64,000 bases of DNA from Paenibacillus sp. V4I3 (GTDB lineage Bacteria; Bacillota; Bacilli; Paenibacillales; NBRC-103111). Each line of letters begins with the position of its first letter. Positions within the stretch are counted from its first letter, which is position 1. Below, in pieces: positions 1 through 8,945 of the stretch. The translations under genes and the position numbers were made by a program. A model generated the notes under the pieces. It searched no databases, was not told the origin of the DNA, and worked only from the letters and a program-made list of their open reading frames with translations. Where the stretch lies: assembly GCF_030817215.1 (NCBI RefSeq), contig NZ_JAUSZA010000001.1:6112501-6176500 (forward strand). The letters are read 5' to 3'.

Positions 1-1
1 G

Positions 2-202
2 GAAGTCGCAATACCGAACCTGGTAGGTCTATCGCAAGCTGATGCGGAGGCGCAAGCTTTGGCTGCCGGTCTGCATTACAATTTTTTGATTGAAGCAAAT
101 GATCAGCCTAAGGGAACCGTCATTAAACAAGACCCCCAGTCTGGTGCCAAAGGCTTGCAGGGCGACAATGTTACGTTTTGGGTAAGTAAAGGAAGTCAGT
201 AA
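2..202 (+). CDS. PASTA-domain protein, C-terminal end (5' end outside window)
   Basis: The frame is open from the window edge to a TAA at 200-202 and gives 66 residues. They form one PASTA repeat: an IPNLVGLSQADAEAQA start, a V-x-KQDPQSG turn and an ending like VTFWVSKG. PASTA repeats bind muropeptides or beta-lactams at the outer face of the membrane and end PrkC-type Ser/Thr kinases, penicillin-binding proteins such as SpoVD, and some unrelated surface proteins. Which of these it is cannot be decided, because the catalytic part lies outside. The repeat is followed after nine bases by a strong terminator. Confidence 0.8.
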   Translation, partial: EVAIPNLVGLSQADAEAQALAAGLHYNFLIEANDQPKGTVIKQDPQSGAKGLQGDNVTFWVSKGSQ

Positions 203-210
203 TCACAATT

Positions 211-255
211 AAGAGCCTTGAACCACCGGTGCATTAGTGGTTCAAGGCTCTTTTC
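211..255 (+). terminator. Rho-independent terminator after the PASTA gene
   Basis: A 16-bp stem (AAGAGCCTTGAACCAC with its complement) has a ten-base loop and runs into TTTT. It lies between two convergent transcripts and may also slow the permease operon that ends at 315, although on that strand the T tract is poor. Confidence 0.85.
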
Positions 256-314
256 CATATCTCAACTTCAATCATGGCGCAGTCATCATAAGTATTGCAT
301 TCTGGCCCACCTTT

Positions 315-1142
315 TTAACCTTTTACAGCGCCATCCATAAGTCCTGCAAAGACATATCGCTGAAAGAACAAATAAATGAGCACGGTTGGCAGCATGATAA
401 TTAAGATCGCAGCGGAAAGTTCATTCCAATACGAAGCCCGCTCTCCAACAAAGGACATCAGCGCCGTAGACAGGGTATGCAGCTTCTTAGCCGGCATATA
501 TAGAAATGGAATATACATATCATTCATGATCTCAACGGTTTTGATAATGGCCAATGTTGCAGTAGCCGGAATCATGAGAGGGAAAATGATGGAGCGGAAA
601 ATGCGGAAATAAGAAGCTCCGTCCATCATTGCGCTCTCATCTAACTGAACCGAGATTTTCTCCATAAACTGCAAGTAGATGAAGATTTGCAGCAAGTCCG
701 TCCCCGCATAAATAATCGTTGGAGCATACAAGGTGTTATACAAGCCTAGAACTTTAATGATCTGAAATCTTGCGACTTCCGTTGTATAAAAGGGAACAAC
801 CATCGCTACGGTAAATAGCGCGAAAATGACCTTTTTCAAACGAAAATCAAACCGATTCAAGATGTAAGCCGTCATCGTACCCAAAATTGTATTCAGTACG
901 ACACTTACAATAATTAGAATGAATGTATTCTTAAATCCGGTTAAAATATCCCCTTTAACAAATGCAGTCTTTAAATTCCCCAAAAAAAAGCTTTGTGGAA
1001 TGGCAAGCGGAGATGACGCTGCCAGTTCTGCAGCAGGTTTTAGAGCTGCGAAGAGTACAATAAACAAAGGGATTAACACAATTACTGTGATGCAAGCAAA
1101 AAGAATATAATATAGCGGCCTCATTTTCCAACTGATTGTCAT
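315..1142 (-). CDS. Carbohydrate ABC transporter permease, MalG-type (module A)
   Basis: This 275-residue CUT1 inner-membrane permease has about six membrane segments, the first at residues 10-32. The cytoplasmic EAA loop that docks the ATPase is at about 169-190 (ESAMMDGASYF then IIFPLMIPA). The C-terminus MDGAVKG is typical of MalG-like subunits. Its start overlaps the stop of the upstream permease by four bases (ATGA), so the two are translationally coupled. No ATPase gene is present; in Gram-positive bacteria such systems usually share an MsmX-type ATPase encoded elsewhere (family knowledge). The sugar cannot be read from the sequence. Confidence 0.93.
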   Translation of the reverse strand: MTISWKMRPLYYILFACITVIVLIPLFIVLFAALKPAAELAASSPLAIPQSFFLGNLKTAFVKGDILTGFKNTFILIIVSVVLNTILGTMTAYILNRFDFRLKKVIFALFTVAMVVPFYTTEVARFQIIKVLGLYNTLYAPTIIYAGTDLLQIFIYLQFMEKISVQLDESAMMDGASYFRIFRSIIFPLMIPATATLAIIKTVEIMNDMYIPFLYMPAKKLHTLSTALMSFVGERASYWNELSAAILIIMLPTVLIYLFFQRYVFAGLMDGAVKG

Positions 1143-2023
1143 GTCTCACCGCCCCCTGTCGCTTGGAAAAGCTTCTTCTGGATGTAGCTAAAGCCGATAA
1201 TCATCAGCATGAGCAGAATGGCCATCGTTGAGGCCAACCCATAGTTATTAAATTTGAAGGCTGTATCAACCGTATAGAGGGTAAACGTACTGCTTGCATT
1301 GCCCGGACCGCCTTGCGTCATAAGGAACGGGATATCAAATACCTGTAACGCCCCCCGCACATTCAAAAAGAGAACAATTTCGATAACCCGACTCATCCCT
1401 GGTATGGTAATATGCCAAAGCTGCCTTAACGGACTTGCTCCGTCCATCCTAGCTGCTTCGTATAGATCTTCAGGTATGGATTGTAGTCCCGCTAAGAATA
1501 AAATGACGTGAAGTCCGCAGTACCGCCACAAAGATACAAAAATCAATGAATAGTTAACAACACTAGGATCACTCAGCCAGCGCTGTATCCACGACTCTAA
1601 ACCCAACGTTTGGAAAAACAGATTAATCGGACCATTAATCGGATTATATAAATAGCTGAACACATACGCCACCGCCACCCCATTTATCACATACGGGAGG
1701 AAAACGATGGAGCGGAAGAACGCATTCGCCCGAATTTTTGCGTTCAAAAAAACAGCTACGATAATTTCGAAAGGAATAATCAAGGCGTGTAAAAGGAAGT
1801 ACTGCCAATTATGATAAAGAGATTTCCATATTTCCGGCATATGAAACGCTTGGACATAATTATCAAAGCCCACATAATGAAATTGCCTGCTAATTCCGTT
1901 CCAATCTGTCAAACTGAGCTGGACAAGCTTCACAGTCGGATACATGAGCAGCAGCAGCAAAAGGAATACAGGAAGCGCTAGAAATGCGATGATGATCAAT
2001 TTTTTTTGCATTGAGTAACTCAT
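1139..2023 (-). CDS. Sugar ABC transporter permease, MalF-type (module A)
   Basis: This 294-residue CUT1 permease has a first membrane segment at about residues 9-31 and an EAA loop at 188-208 (EAARMDGASPLRQL, then ITIPG). It is the partner of the permease encoded at 315-1142, and the two would form the membrane channel that receives sugar from the lipoprotein encoded at 2112-3431. The ribosome binding site GGAGGAG sits eight bases before the ATG. The gene is separated from the binding-protein gene by an 88-base gap holding a hairpin. Confidence 0.93.
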   Translation of the reverse strand: MSYSMQKKLIIIAFLALPVFLLLLLLMYPTVKLVQLSLTDWNGISRQFHYVGFDNYVQAFHMPEIWKSLYHNWQYFLLHALIIPFEIIVAVFLNAKIRANAFFRSIVFLPYVINGVAVAYVFSYLYNPINGPINLFFQTLGLESWIQRWLSDPSVVNYSLIFVSLWRYCGLHVILFLAGLQSIPEDLYEAARMDGASPLRQLWHITIPGMSRVIEIVLFLNVRGALQVFDIPFLMTQGGPGNASSTFTLYTVDTAFKFNNYGLASTMAILLMLMIIGFSYIQKKLFQATGGGET

Positions 2024-2051
2024 GTCGTTTTCTCCTCCAAGGAACTTGAGA

Positions 2052-2085
2052 GGAAACGCCGCAGCTTATGGCTTTCAGCGTTTCC
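2052..2085 (-). promoter_or_regulatory. Intergenic hairpin between binding-protein and permease genes (module A)
   Basis: An 8-bp perfect stem (GGAAACGC / GCGTTTCC) encloses an 18-base loop that contains a small AGC/GCT stem. No U run follows, so it is more likely an mRNA 3' stabiliser or processing site than a terminator. Such elements let binding-protein mRNA outnumber permease mRNA (inference). Module B has a hairpin at the same place. Confidence 0.55.
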
Positions 2086-2111
2086 TACTGTCATTCCATC
2101 CATAATCCTTT

Positions 2112-3431
2112 TTATTTCTTAGCTTCGCGGGCTTTTCCCCATTTATCTTCCAATTGCTTGGAAATGTCGCTAAGCTTTTTGCCTGACATCATATCCTGAC
2201 CGATGTTTTTCCAATCCAATTGTGTCGCATTGATCAGATCCGTGTACTTTTGGTTGCCTGGCACATATAAGAAAGGAGTGATTTTGTTGTTCTTGTAGAA
2301 ATCATTCAAGAATGGCACATTTGCCGTAACACCATCAATAACTGCTCCAAGTTTCACTTTATCTACATATTCCTGGTGAACTGCTGGGCTATAGAACCAT
2401 TCCATGAACTTTTTCACTGCGTCTGTATGCTTGCTGTTCTTGTTGATTGCATAGAAGTGATCCGTAAATGTCATCACGGTCAGTGGATCTGTTTCACTGT
2501 CGCGAACCGGCATTGGGAACGCAGCCAAGTCATCTGTATTTCCTACTTTCGAAAGGTAGGTATCCAGATACCATAAACCTGCCGCTACGACGACTGCTTT
2601 TTTGCTTTCGAACAATCCAGTAGCCTGATCCCAGCTTACGCCAAGCGGATCGGGTCCCATAACCTTAGCATTATAGAGCGTTTCGATTTTGCTATAAGCT
2701 TTGTAGAACGGAGTGCCCTCTGAGAATGGATGTTCCTGCGTGGCTAGATTGCTCAAATAGCTTTCGTCACCGGATGTGAGGTGGTGCATGAATTCATTGA
2801 ATGGATAATCAGGCCAGCTGTCTTTCCCTCCCATTGCATAAGGAATGTACTTTTTGTTCTCTTTAATTTTGTTCAAAACGTCCAAAAATTGTGACCATGT
2901 CGTTGGAACTGTCAATCCTAGCTCCTTGAAAATACTCGGATGGTAGTACACCATCTCAGGGAATTGTACAGTCGGCATAGCCAACACTTTGCCATCTACA
3001 GCGTACTTTTTCGCATATTTGTTCTTCGCAGTTGTGCTCAGATCATCTAGTGGAAGCAGCTCCGATTTAAAGTCGTTAATAAAGTTTGGCTTTAATTCGA
3101 AGAAATCGGGCATTTCGTTAGCAGAAAGACGAACTTTCATGGCTTTCAAGTAATCTCCATCACTTTTGAATGCTTCGACTTCTACGTTTACATTCGGCTC
3201 AACTTTGGAATACTCTTTCACTTTGGCCGTAAGGAAATCGATGAATGAAGCGTTAACGTCCCACATCGCCATCTTTATGGTCACTTTGTCGCTCTTAGCT
3301 TCTTGCTTTGGCTTGTCGCTTTCCTTTGGCGCTGACGTGTTGGCACTGTCGTTAGCTGCTCCGCAGCCGCTCAAAATGACCGACATGGTCAGCATGGTCG
3401 CTAATATTGGACTTACCCAACGCTTTGTCAT
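2112..3431 (-). CDS. Extracellular sugar-binding lipoprotein (module A)
   Basis: This 439-residue family 1 solute-binding protein has a lipoprotein signal: MTKRW, a hydrophobic stretch, then the lipobox LSGC, so it is anchored to the outer face of the membrane. It delivers a carbohydrate to the permease pair at 315-2023. The start at 3431 is chosen because GGAGGGG lies eight bases upstream and the signal peptide begins there; an in-frame extension to 3503 would add 24 charged residues before the signal. Downstream are the permeases; upstream is the kinase/regulator pair that probably controls it. A promoter, a cre box and a pair of direct repeats lie between 3462 and 3549. Confidence 0.93.
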   Translation of the reverse strand: MTKRWVSPILATMLTMSVILSGCGAANDSANTSAPKESDKPKQEAKSDKVTIKMAMWDVNASFIDFLTAKVKEYSKVEPNVNVEVEAFKSDGDYLKAMKVRLSANEMPDFFELKPNFINDFKSELLPLDDLSTTAKNKYAKKYAVDGKVLAMPTVQFPEMVYYHPSIFKELGLTVPTTWSQFLDVLNKIKENKKYIPYAMGGKDSWPDYPFNEFMHHLTSGDESYLSNLATQEHPFSEGTPFYKAYSKIETLYNAKVMGPDPLGVSWDQATGLFESKKAVVVAAGLWYLDTYLSKVGNTDDLAAFPMPVRDSETDPLTVMTFTDHFYAINKNSKHTDAVKKFMEWFYSPAVHQEYVDKVKLGAVIDGVTANVPFLNDFYKNNKITPFLYVPGNQKYTDLINATQLDWKNIGQDMMSGKKLSDISKQLEDKWGKAREAKK

Positions 3432-3461
3432 ACTTGTTACCCCTCCATAAATGTACTTTTC

Positions 3462-3477
3462 TTGTTTGCGCTTACAT
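3462..3477 (-). promoter_or_regulatory. cre box (CcpA site)
   Basis: On the minus strand the 16 bases read ATGTAAGCGCAAACAA, which fits the Bacillus cre consensus WTGNAANCGNWWNCAW at every fixed position. It starts five bases downstream of the likely -10 element, so bound CcpA would block or clear the promoter in the presence of glucose (inference). Confidence 0.7.
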
Positions 3478-3481
3478 CTCT

Positions 3482-3487
3482 TATTGT
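3482..3487 (-). promoter_or_regulatory. Likely -10 element of the module A transport promoter
   Basis: TACAAT on the minus strand has only a poor -35 (TTTTCT) at 17 bp. That is usual for promoters that need an activator. The direct repeats at 3518-3549 lie immediately upstream. Confidence 0.45.
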
Positions 3488-3517
3488 AAAAGGGGGCAAC
3501 CATTAAGAAAATGACGA

Positions 3518-3549
3518 TTCTTGTGCTTACTTACGCATTTCTTGTGCTT
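3518..3549 (-). promoter_or_regulatory. Two 11-bp direct repeats 21 bp apart: probable AraC-type regulator site
   Basis: AAGCACAAGAA occurs twice on the minus strand, at 3518-3528 and 3539-3549, with starts exactly 21 bp apart. AraC-family activators classically bind two direct half-sites two helical turns apart just upstream of a weak -35. The AraC-type regulator encoded at 3557-5188 ends next to this site and is the natural candidate (inference). Confidence 0.55.
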
Positions 3550-3556
3550 TAACCAT

Positions 3557-5188
3557 CTACAATCTACAATCTTCGCGATATTGCTGCGGGGTACGCCCTG
3601 TTACCTTTTTGAACATGCGGCTGAAATGTCCTTGATTGGGATAACCTACTTTCTCAGCAATTTCAAACAGCTTCATGCCTCCCCACATCATATGGATCGC
3701 TTTCTGAATTCTTATGTTCGTGACATAAGCAATAAAATTCTCACCTATTTCCTTGGTGAATTGCTTACTTAAATGACTCTCGCTTACGCCTACCCACCTA
3801 CTTACGCTGGATAGAGAGATAGGCTGGTTATAATGTAAGTCAATATAGGTCTTGGCTTTGTCTACTAGACGCGGCGTTAATTGAACAGCAAGACGTCGCG
3901 GATCCAGCTGGAAAGCTAGGCTGTTAACCAAGCCGTTAAGCCATTCATGCACATCTGCCATTCTGTGCATACGAGGGAGCCGCTCATAAGGAGTTCCCTC
4001 CTGCCCCAGGACGTCCTGCCAATCCAAATTTCTCGCGTGAAGGAGCGCACCCAGCTCCCATAGAAAAGCTTGATACATTTTCTGAATATCCATAACCGAC
4101 TTGGTCTTCAGCGTGTTCCAGTAACGAAAACCTTTGCTCAACTCTTCCTGCCACGGCTCCCCCGCTTCCAGTCTTCGCAACAATTCTTTGCGATCCCATT
4201 GTTCTACTGAGGATACCTCTAATTGATAGGTGCTCGTCGCATGTTCAGGATAAAAGACTCTACCTTCTTTTGCAAAATACCGCATACTCGCTAATTGATA
4301 AGCTTGCCGATATGCGTCATACCAACCTTCCCAGCTATGCGTGAGATCGGAAACTCCGATCGATACCGAGAGGTTTACATACTGCTTGAGGTGGCTCACA
4401 ATACGATCCATTCCTTCTGACACCTGATGTCTAACACTTAGCTGCCCTTGACTCGTATAACGCTGAATGAACAGAAGAAGTGCAACCTCCCCTTCTCTCA
4501 TAGAGAGTACAGCCATGTCTGCAAAACTTCCTTCCATTGCTTGCCGTATCATGTGCAGCGTATATCTGGCCGTTTGATCATCCGGTAATTCAATAGCTTG
4601 GCTCTCATTGGTATCGTCAACTAGGATGCAAGCCAATACTTGCTCGCCCATATCCGACCCTGTCCATTCCTGCTTTTCACTCATCGCATCGATGAGAGAA
4701 GAAGCATCCATCCCTTTTAATAAGGATATGAGCCCGGTTTCTCGAAGCTTTTGCCGCTGCGCAAGTTGTTCCCGCTGAACCATTTCAACCTGCTGCATTC
4801 TCTCTACTAGTTGAGCTACCGCTCCCCGAATGACAGCATTCATAGGCTCAGAATCCATGTGTGTCTTAACGATATAATCAACCGCACCGAGTAAAAACGC
4901 CTTACGCACATAGTCATATTCCGAGTATGCGCTAAGGACAATGATCAGCGGTTTCTGTTGAAGGGCCAGTTTCTGAAGCTCCTCTAGACAGGTGATGCCA
5001 TCCATCGTTGGCATGTGAATATCCATGACAATCAGGTCAACACCATCCCCCTGTTGAACCAGTCGCAGTGCTTCTTCACCATCCGCTGCTTCTGCAATCA
5101 CTTTGCAATTGTGCTCTTCCCACGCAATTAGTTCGCGTAAAGCAATCCGTACTAAAGGCTCATCGTCCACGATGATAACTCGGAACAA
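3557..5188 (-). CDS. YesN-type response regulator with AraC DNA-binding domain (module A)
   Basis: This 543-residue protein has an N-terminal receiver domain (acidic pair at D8-D9, phosphorylation site D56 in VMDIHMP), a long middle region of about 300 residues, and a C-terminal pair of AraC helix-turn-helix motifs at about 440-540 ending with GHFSRMFKKVTGRTPQQYRE. It should accept phosphate from the kinase encoded two bases upstream and activate the transport genes. The direct repeats at 3518-3549 are a plausible target. No clear terminator separates it from the binding-protein gene. Confidence 0.93.
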   Translation of the reverse strand: MFRVIIVDDEPLVRIALRELIAWEEHNCKVIAEAADGEEALRLVQQGDGVDLIVMDIHMPTMDGITCLEELQKLALQQKPLIIVLSAYSEYDYVRKAFLLGAVDYIVKTHMDSEPMNAVIRGAVAQLVERMQQVEMVQREQLAQRQKLRETGLISLLKGMDASSLIDAMSEKQEWTGSDMGEQVLACILVDDTNESQAIELPDDQTARYTLHMIRQAMEGSFADMAVLSMREGEVALLLFIQRYTSQGQLSVRHQVSEGMDRIVSHLKQYVNLSVSIGVSDLTHSWEGWYDAYRQAYQLASMRYFAKEGRVFYPEHATSTYQLEVSSVEQWDRKELLRRLEAGEPWQEELSKGFRYWNTLKTKSVMDIQKMYQAFLWELGALLHARNLDWQDVLGQEGTPYERLPRMHRMADVHEWLNGLVNSLAFQLDPRRLAVQLTPRLVDKAKTYIDLHYNQPISLSSVSRWVGVSESHLSKQFTKEIGENFIAYVTNIRIQKAIHMMWGGMKLFEIAEKVGYPNQGHFSRMFKKVTGRTPQQYREDCRL

Positions 5189-5190
5189 GG

Positions 5191-7035
5191 CTACCCCTCC
5201 TTTTCTATGATGGCCACTTGAGATACCGGTTTACTAACAAGCAGCGGCAATAACAGCTCGATATAAGTACCTTCTCCCGGTTGGCTCTTTACCCGAAGTC
5301 CAAACTCCCTGCCGTATTGAAGATCGATCCGCTGCTGAACGTTCTGGAGACCAATCCCGTTAAAGGTCTCTTGCCTTTGCTTTTTACGAGTTAGATCGCT
5401 ATCTTCCTCAAAGCCTTTTCCATTATCTTTAATTATGATTTGAATGTGGCGTTCTCCGACTTTATGCCCCTGAATTTGAATGACTCCTTTTCGGTCCAAT
5501 CCATGAAAGCCATGAACAATAGAGTTCTCTACCAGTGGCTGCAGTAATAGCCGAAGCATGTAAAGACCCTTAATCTCTTCATCCAAGTCCGTTTGGATCT
5601 CAAACCTGTCACCGTAACGGATCCGCATGATCGTAAAATAATCATTCAGCAGCAGCAATTCTTCTCCAACTGTCGTGTAAATGCCGCCTCGATTAAAGGC
5701 TGAGGATACCAAATGCATAAGAGCCTCTGTCATCTTCTGAATTTGGGGGGCTTTGACCATCAACGCCATAATCTTGATCGCATTCAGCGTATTGACCAGA
5801 AAATGAGGACCAATCTGTGATTGTAAGGCCGTCATTTCGGCATTCAATCGTTCGGCTTCTTTCTTTTCCCTCTCCTGAATCAGCTCTTGTATGCGCAGGG
5901 TCATCTCGTTAAAGCTATTGCCGAGAACGTAGATCTCTGTAGGTCCTGATGCCTCTATCTGAACTTGGAAATTCCCCATCTTGACTCTGTTCATTTGTTT
6001 AACTAGCGTTAGAATCGGCTTAGCCATACTTCTTACCCATATCCATGAGGCAATTAGAAACACGAGCAGCCCTAGCGTTGAAACAAGCATTGTCCGATTG
6101 TATACGTGCCTTACTTGAGAAAGCATTTGATCATAGGGCATTACGTGGATATATTTCCAACCTGTCTGTACCGACGTCATAAAGATGACAAAGGACTGTT
6201 TACCTTTCTCATTGGCAACATAGTTTCCTGTCGGTTGATTCATAGCTTGCTGTAGGAGTGTGTTTCTGGATAGGTTATTTTGTATCATTTCATCATCGCT
6301 GCCCGTAACAACCGCACCGTTCTGAGCAACGACAAGAAAGTACCCAGGTTCGGATACTTGGGTACGAAGTAATTGTTGAAGGACGCTTCCACGGAAAACA
6401 AAATAAACACTTTCCACCATATTAAATGAAGTCGGAAACTTAGGCGCAATCGATGCGGTAATTTCCATATGACCGCTTGTTCCCGGCAATCTGTTGTCCT
6501 CAGCTCCGAAAATTTGCACTTTATTGACATTCGCCAGTGTTTGTTGATACCAATTCGCATGACGGAGCTCCGCTTCTTGCAGACCTAATCCTTGTTTATA
6601 GGCATACGTTCCCTCATCGCGATAAAAAAACAAAGCAGATACGATGTCCGATGTCGAGTGGAAATAGTTGCTGAGTTGATGATCCAGGTCATTACTGGCC
6701 TCATGACTAGCTTGTTGATCTCGTACAGCTTGCGTATGGATGCTAGTTGCTGTTGCGAATACTTTCTCATCATTAGCAATCGTCGCGACCGTATTAATAA
6801 TTCGACTTGTTTCCTTATCGACGTTATAGGAGACTTGCTCTAGTGTTTGCATAGCACGTGTAGTTACATTGTCGAACAACACCGTATTGAATGACCTCAC
6901 GGAGAACCATGTCACAATGAAAATTGGCAATAAAATAATAAGTACAAAAGAGACATATAAGACAGTTGCCATATGCCAACGCTTAGACAATGATGCACGA
7001 TTCATCATATAGTTCGGGTAACCGGGTCCCTCCAA
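5191..7035 (-). CDS. YesM-type sensor histidine kinase (module A)
   Basis: This 614-residue membrane kinase has a membrane segment near residues 24-44, an extracellular sensing region to about 310, a second membrane segment near 316-334, HAMP, and a His_kinase domain of the LytS/YesM class. The phosphoacceptor is H411 in IGPHFLVNTLN; most relatives have PHFLYN. The C-terminal ATPase shows DNGKGF and GIGLQNVQQRI. The ATG at 7035 has a weak AAGG site; ATG codons at residues 10-11 are alternatives. The regulator follows after a two-base gap. It probably senses a sugar or loaded binding protein (inference). Confidence 0.92.
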   Translation of the reverse strand: MEGPGYPNYMMNRASLSKRWHMATVLYVSFVLIILLPIFIVTWFSVRSFNTVLFDNVTTRAMQTLEQVSYNVDKETSRIINTVATIANDEKVFATATSIHTQAVRDQQASHEASNDLDHQLSNYFHSTSDIVSALFFYRDEGTYAYKQGLGLQEAELRHANWYQQTLANVNKVQIFGAEDNRLPGTSGHMEITASIAPKFPTSFNMVESVYFVFRGSVLQQLLRTQVSEPGYFLVVAQNGAVVTGSDDEMIQNNLSRNTLLQQAMNQPTGNYVANEKGKQSFVIFMTSVQTGWKYIHVMPYDQMLSQVRHVYNRTMLVSTLGLLVFLIASWIWVRSMAKPILTLVKQMNRVKMGNFQVQIEASGPTEIYVLGNSFNEMTLRIQELIQEREKKEAERLNAEMTALQSQIGPHFLVNTLNAIKIMALMVKAPQIQKMTEALMHLVSSAFNRGGIYTTVGEELLLLNDYFTIMRIRYGDRFEIQTDLDEEIKGLYMLRLLLQPLVENSIVHGFHGLDRKGVIQIQGHKVGERHIQIIIKDNGKGFEEDSDLTRKKQRQETFNGIGLQNVQQRIDLQYGREFGLRVKSQPGEGTYIELLLPLLVSKPVSQVAIIEKEG

Positions 7036-7128
7036 TTGCCTTAGGCAGTTTAACAGCTTCGGCCTTCGAAGTTGTATTGATTCATAATACTATAATAATA
7101 GGTTCCGTTCTGTCCAGTAATAACTGAA

Positions 7129-7971
7129 CTATCCTTTCACAGCAGACCCTACGGTCAACGCTTTCTCCACTTGCTCACTAAAGAGTACATACACAAGCAC
7201 GGTCGGCAAGCTCGCGATCGTCATCGCCGCGCCCATAGCCCCCCAATTGGTTGTAAATTGACCTTGGAAGAAGAGCAGTCCGAGCGGCAAAGTTTTCAAG
7301 GATTCCTTGGTAATCAAAATTAACGCCATTGTAAATTCATTCCATGCCGACAAGAAGACGAAGATCACCATCGTTGCAATCGCAGGTTTAATAATCGGCA
7401 ATATGATCGTATAGAAAGTACGGTAAATGCTGGCACCATCCATACAAGCTGATTCTTCCAGCTCAACCGGAATACTGCGAAAAAAACCATAGAATACCAT
7501 GCTGGAGAAAGATATATTGAAGGCAATATAAGGCACGATCAGCGCCCAATACGTGTTGGCCAGATGGAACTCACGTACGAGAATCGCCAGTGGAATCATG
7601 ATAACTTGCACGGGGATGAACATCCCAATTACGACATAAATACGAGCGGCTTCCTTCCAGCGCCATTGCATTCTGGCAACGGCATAGGAGAACGTAACCG
7701 AAAGTGCAATTGTGCCCACAACGGTCGCCGCTGCTACCAGCAAGCTGTTGCTGAAGTAGACCGGAACATTGAACCTTGACCAAGCATCCACATAGTTCTC
7801 GAATCGTAGATGCGTCGGGAAACCGAATGGATTCGTTACGAAGATTTCATTGTTATTTTTAAGCGAATAAAAGACCATCCACAGTAGTGGATACACCGAT
7901 AACCCCGCATATACCCACAAGAAGATGCCCAGGAGCGGATTCTTTTTACGCAATTTGAATATTCCGTTCAT
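7129..7971 (-). CDS. Carbohydrate ABC transporter permease, MalG-type (module B)
   Basis: This 280-residue CUT1 permease has membrane segments starting near residue 15, an EAA loop (ELEESACMDGASIYRTF then ILPIIKPA) and the MalG-like end VGSAVKG. It is the last gene of module B and lies 12 bases after its partner permease. No strong terminator follows: the 93-base gap to the module A kinase holds only an imperfect CAGT-TATT-ACTG hairpin, so some read-through into module A is possible. Confidence 0.93.
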   Translation of the reverse strand: MNGIFKLRKKNPLLGIFLWVYAGLSVYPLLWMVFYSLKNNNEIFVTNPFGFPTHLRFENYVDAWSRFNVPVYFSNSLLVAAATVVGTIALSVTFSYAVARMQWRWKEAARIYVVIGMFIPVQVIMIPLAILVREFHLANTYWALIVPYIAFNISFSSMVFYGFFRSIPVELEESACMDGASIYRTFYTIILPIIKPAIATMVIFVFLSAWNEFTMALILITKESLKTLPLGLLFFQGQFTTNWGAMGAAMTIASLPTVLVYVLFSEQVEKALTVGSAVKG

Positions 7972-7983
7972 CTGTCATCCCCC

Positions 7984-8862
7984 TTAAAATGTAATCCGTT
8001 CTCTTGCGATCAGTTTGTTAATAGCCAAAGTCACAATTAAGCATTCGATGACCAGGAAAGCAGCCGCGGCGCTTCCATAGCCAAATTCACCAACGCGGAA
8101 AGCAGAGCGGTACATTAGATAGGTCAATGTGTACGTAGAATTCCCTGGGCCCCCGCCGGTCATAATAAACATGTTGGCGAACGCATTCAAACCACCTGTA
8201 ATCGCCAGCACGAGGCAAAACTTATACGTCTCAGCCAGCATGGGGATTGTAATCGCCATATGGGCTTTGAATTTGGAAGCTCCATCAATACGTGCAGCCT
8301 CTAGGTACTGCTCTGGAACAGACTTCACAGCCGCCAACAGCAAGGCAAACTGGTAACCCATGTACTGCCAAGCATTCACGAACGCAATGGCGAAAATCGC
8401 TGTTTTGTTGTTCGTCAGCCAATCCTGACGATACGTGATGCCGAGCGCTTCAAAGACTTTATTAATCAAGCCATACTCACTGTTATACATCGCTAACCAC
8501 AGCTGACATACTACTGTAATGGAAAGAACCACAGGAATGAAGTAGCTAATTCTTAGAAACTTGCTTCCTCTGAACCCTTCTGCGACGGCAAAAGCAAGTA
8601 CGGAGCCGATCCCGATTTGCACGACAGCCAAAATACAGGCAAAAACGAAACCGTTGTAAAGCGATGTGTAGAAAATACTATCTTGAAACAATCGAATGTA
8701 GTTATCCAGAAAAATAAAAGTGCCTTCGCTTAATCCATCCCATTCGAATGTGCTGCGATAGAAGGTTTGCAAAATCGGATAAAACACAATAACTGTATAC
8801 AAAAGGAGTGCCGGCAGTGTGAAAAGCATAATAGCCGCCTTATTTCCCATGAATTTGCGCAT
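7984..8862 (-). CDS. Sugar ABC transporter permease, MalF-type (module B)
   Basis: This 292-residue CUT1 permease has an EAA loop reading YLEAARIDGASKFKAHMAI then TIPML, and the usual late GGPGNSTYT motif. The start at 8862 (MRKFMGN) is chosen because AAGGGA lies nine bases upstream; a GTG at 8895 would extend it by 11 charged residues into an intergenic hairpin. It pairs with the permease at 7129-7971 and receives substrate from the lipoprotein at 8946-10280. Confidence 0.92.
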   Translation of the reverse strand: MRKFMGNKAAIMLFTLPALLLYTVIVFYPILQTFYRSTFEWDGLSEGTFIFLDNYIRLFQDSIFYTSLYNGFVFACILAVVQIGIGSVLAFAVAEGFRGSKFLRISYFIPVVLSITVVCQLWLAMYNSEYGLINKVFEALGITYRQDWLTNNKTAIFAIAFVNAWQYMGYQFALLLAAVKSVPEQYLEAARIDGASKFKAHMAITIPMLAETYKFCLVLAITGGLNAFANMFIMTGGGPGNSTYTLTYLMYRSAFRVGEFGYGSAAAAFLVIECLIVTLAINKLIARERITF

Positions 8863-8886
8863 GTCATCACTTCCCTTTTTTAGTAG

Positions 8887-8921
8887 AAAACTCACACCGG
8901 CTCAGAGCGATCCAGTGTGAG
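8887..8921 (-). promoter_or_regulatory. Intergenic attenuator-like hairpin (module B)
   Basis: CTCACAC at the 5' side pairs with GTGTGAG across a 17-base loop containing further GG/CC pairs, and TTTT follows. It lies right after the binding-protein gene and before the permease start. As a partial terminator it would lower permease expression relative to the lipoprotein (inference). Confidence 0.6.
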
Positions 8922-8945
8922 TCTCCTTTTCCATAGAAACTTCGG

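Noticed and set aside
376..612. Plus-strand frames opposite the permease and kinase genes throughout 0.3-26 kb
   Set aside because: They lie antisense to well-supported genes, lack ribosome binding sites and have products without domain features.
7080..7128. Terminator between modules B and A
   Set aside because: The CAGT-TATT-ACTG hairpin is short, imperfect and has no T tract.
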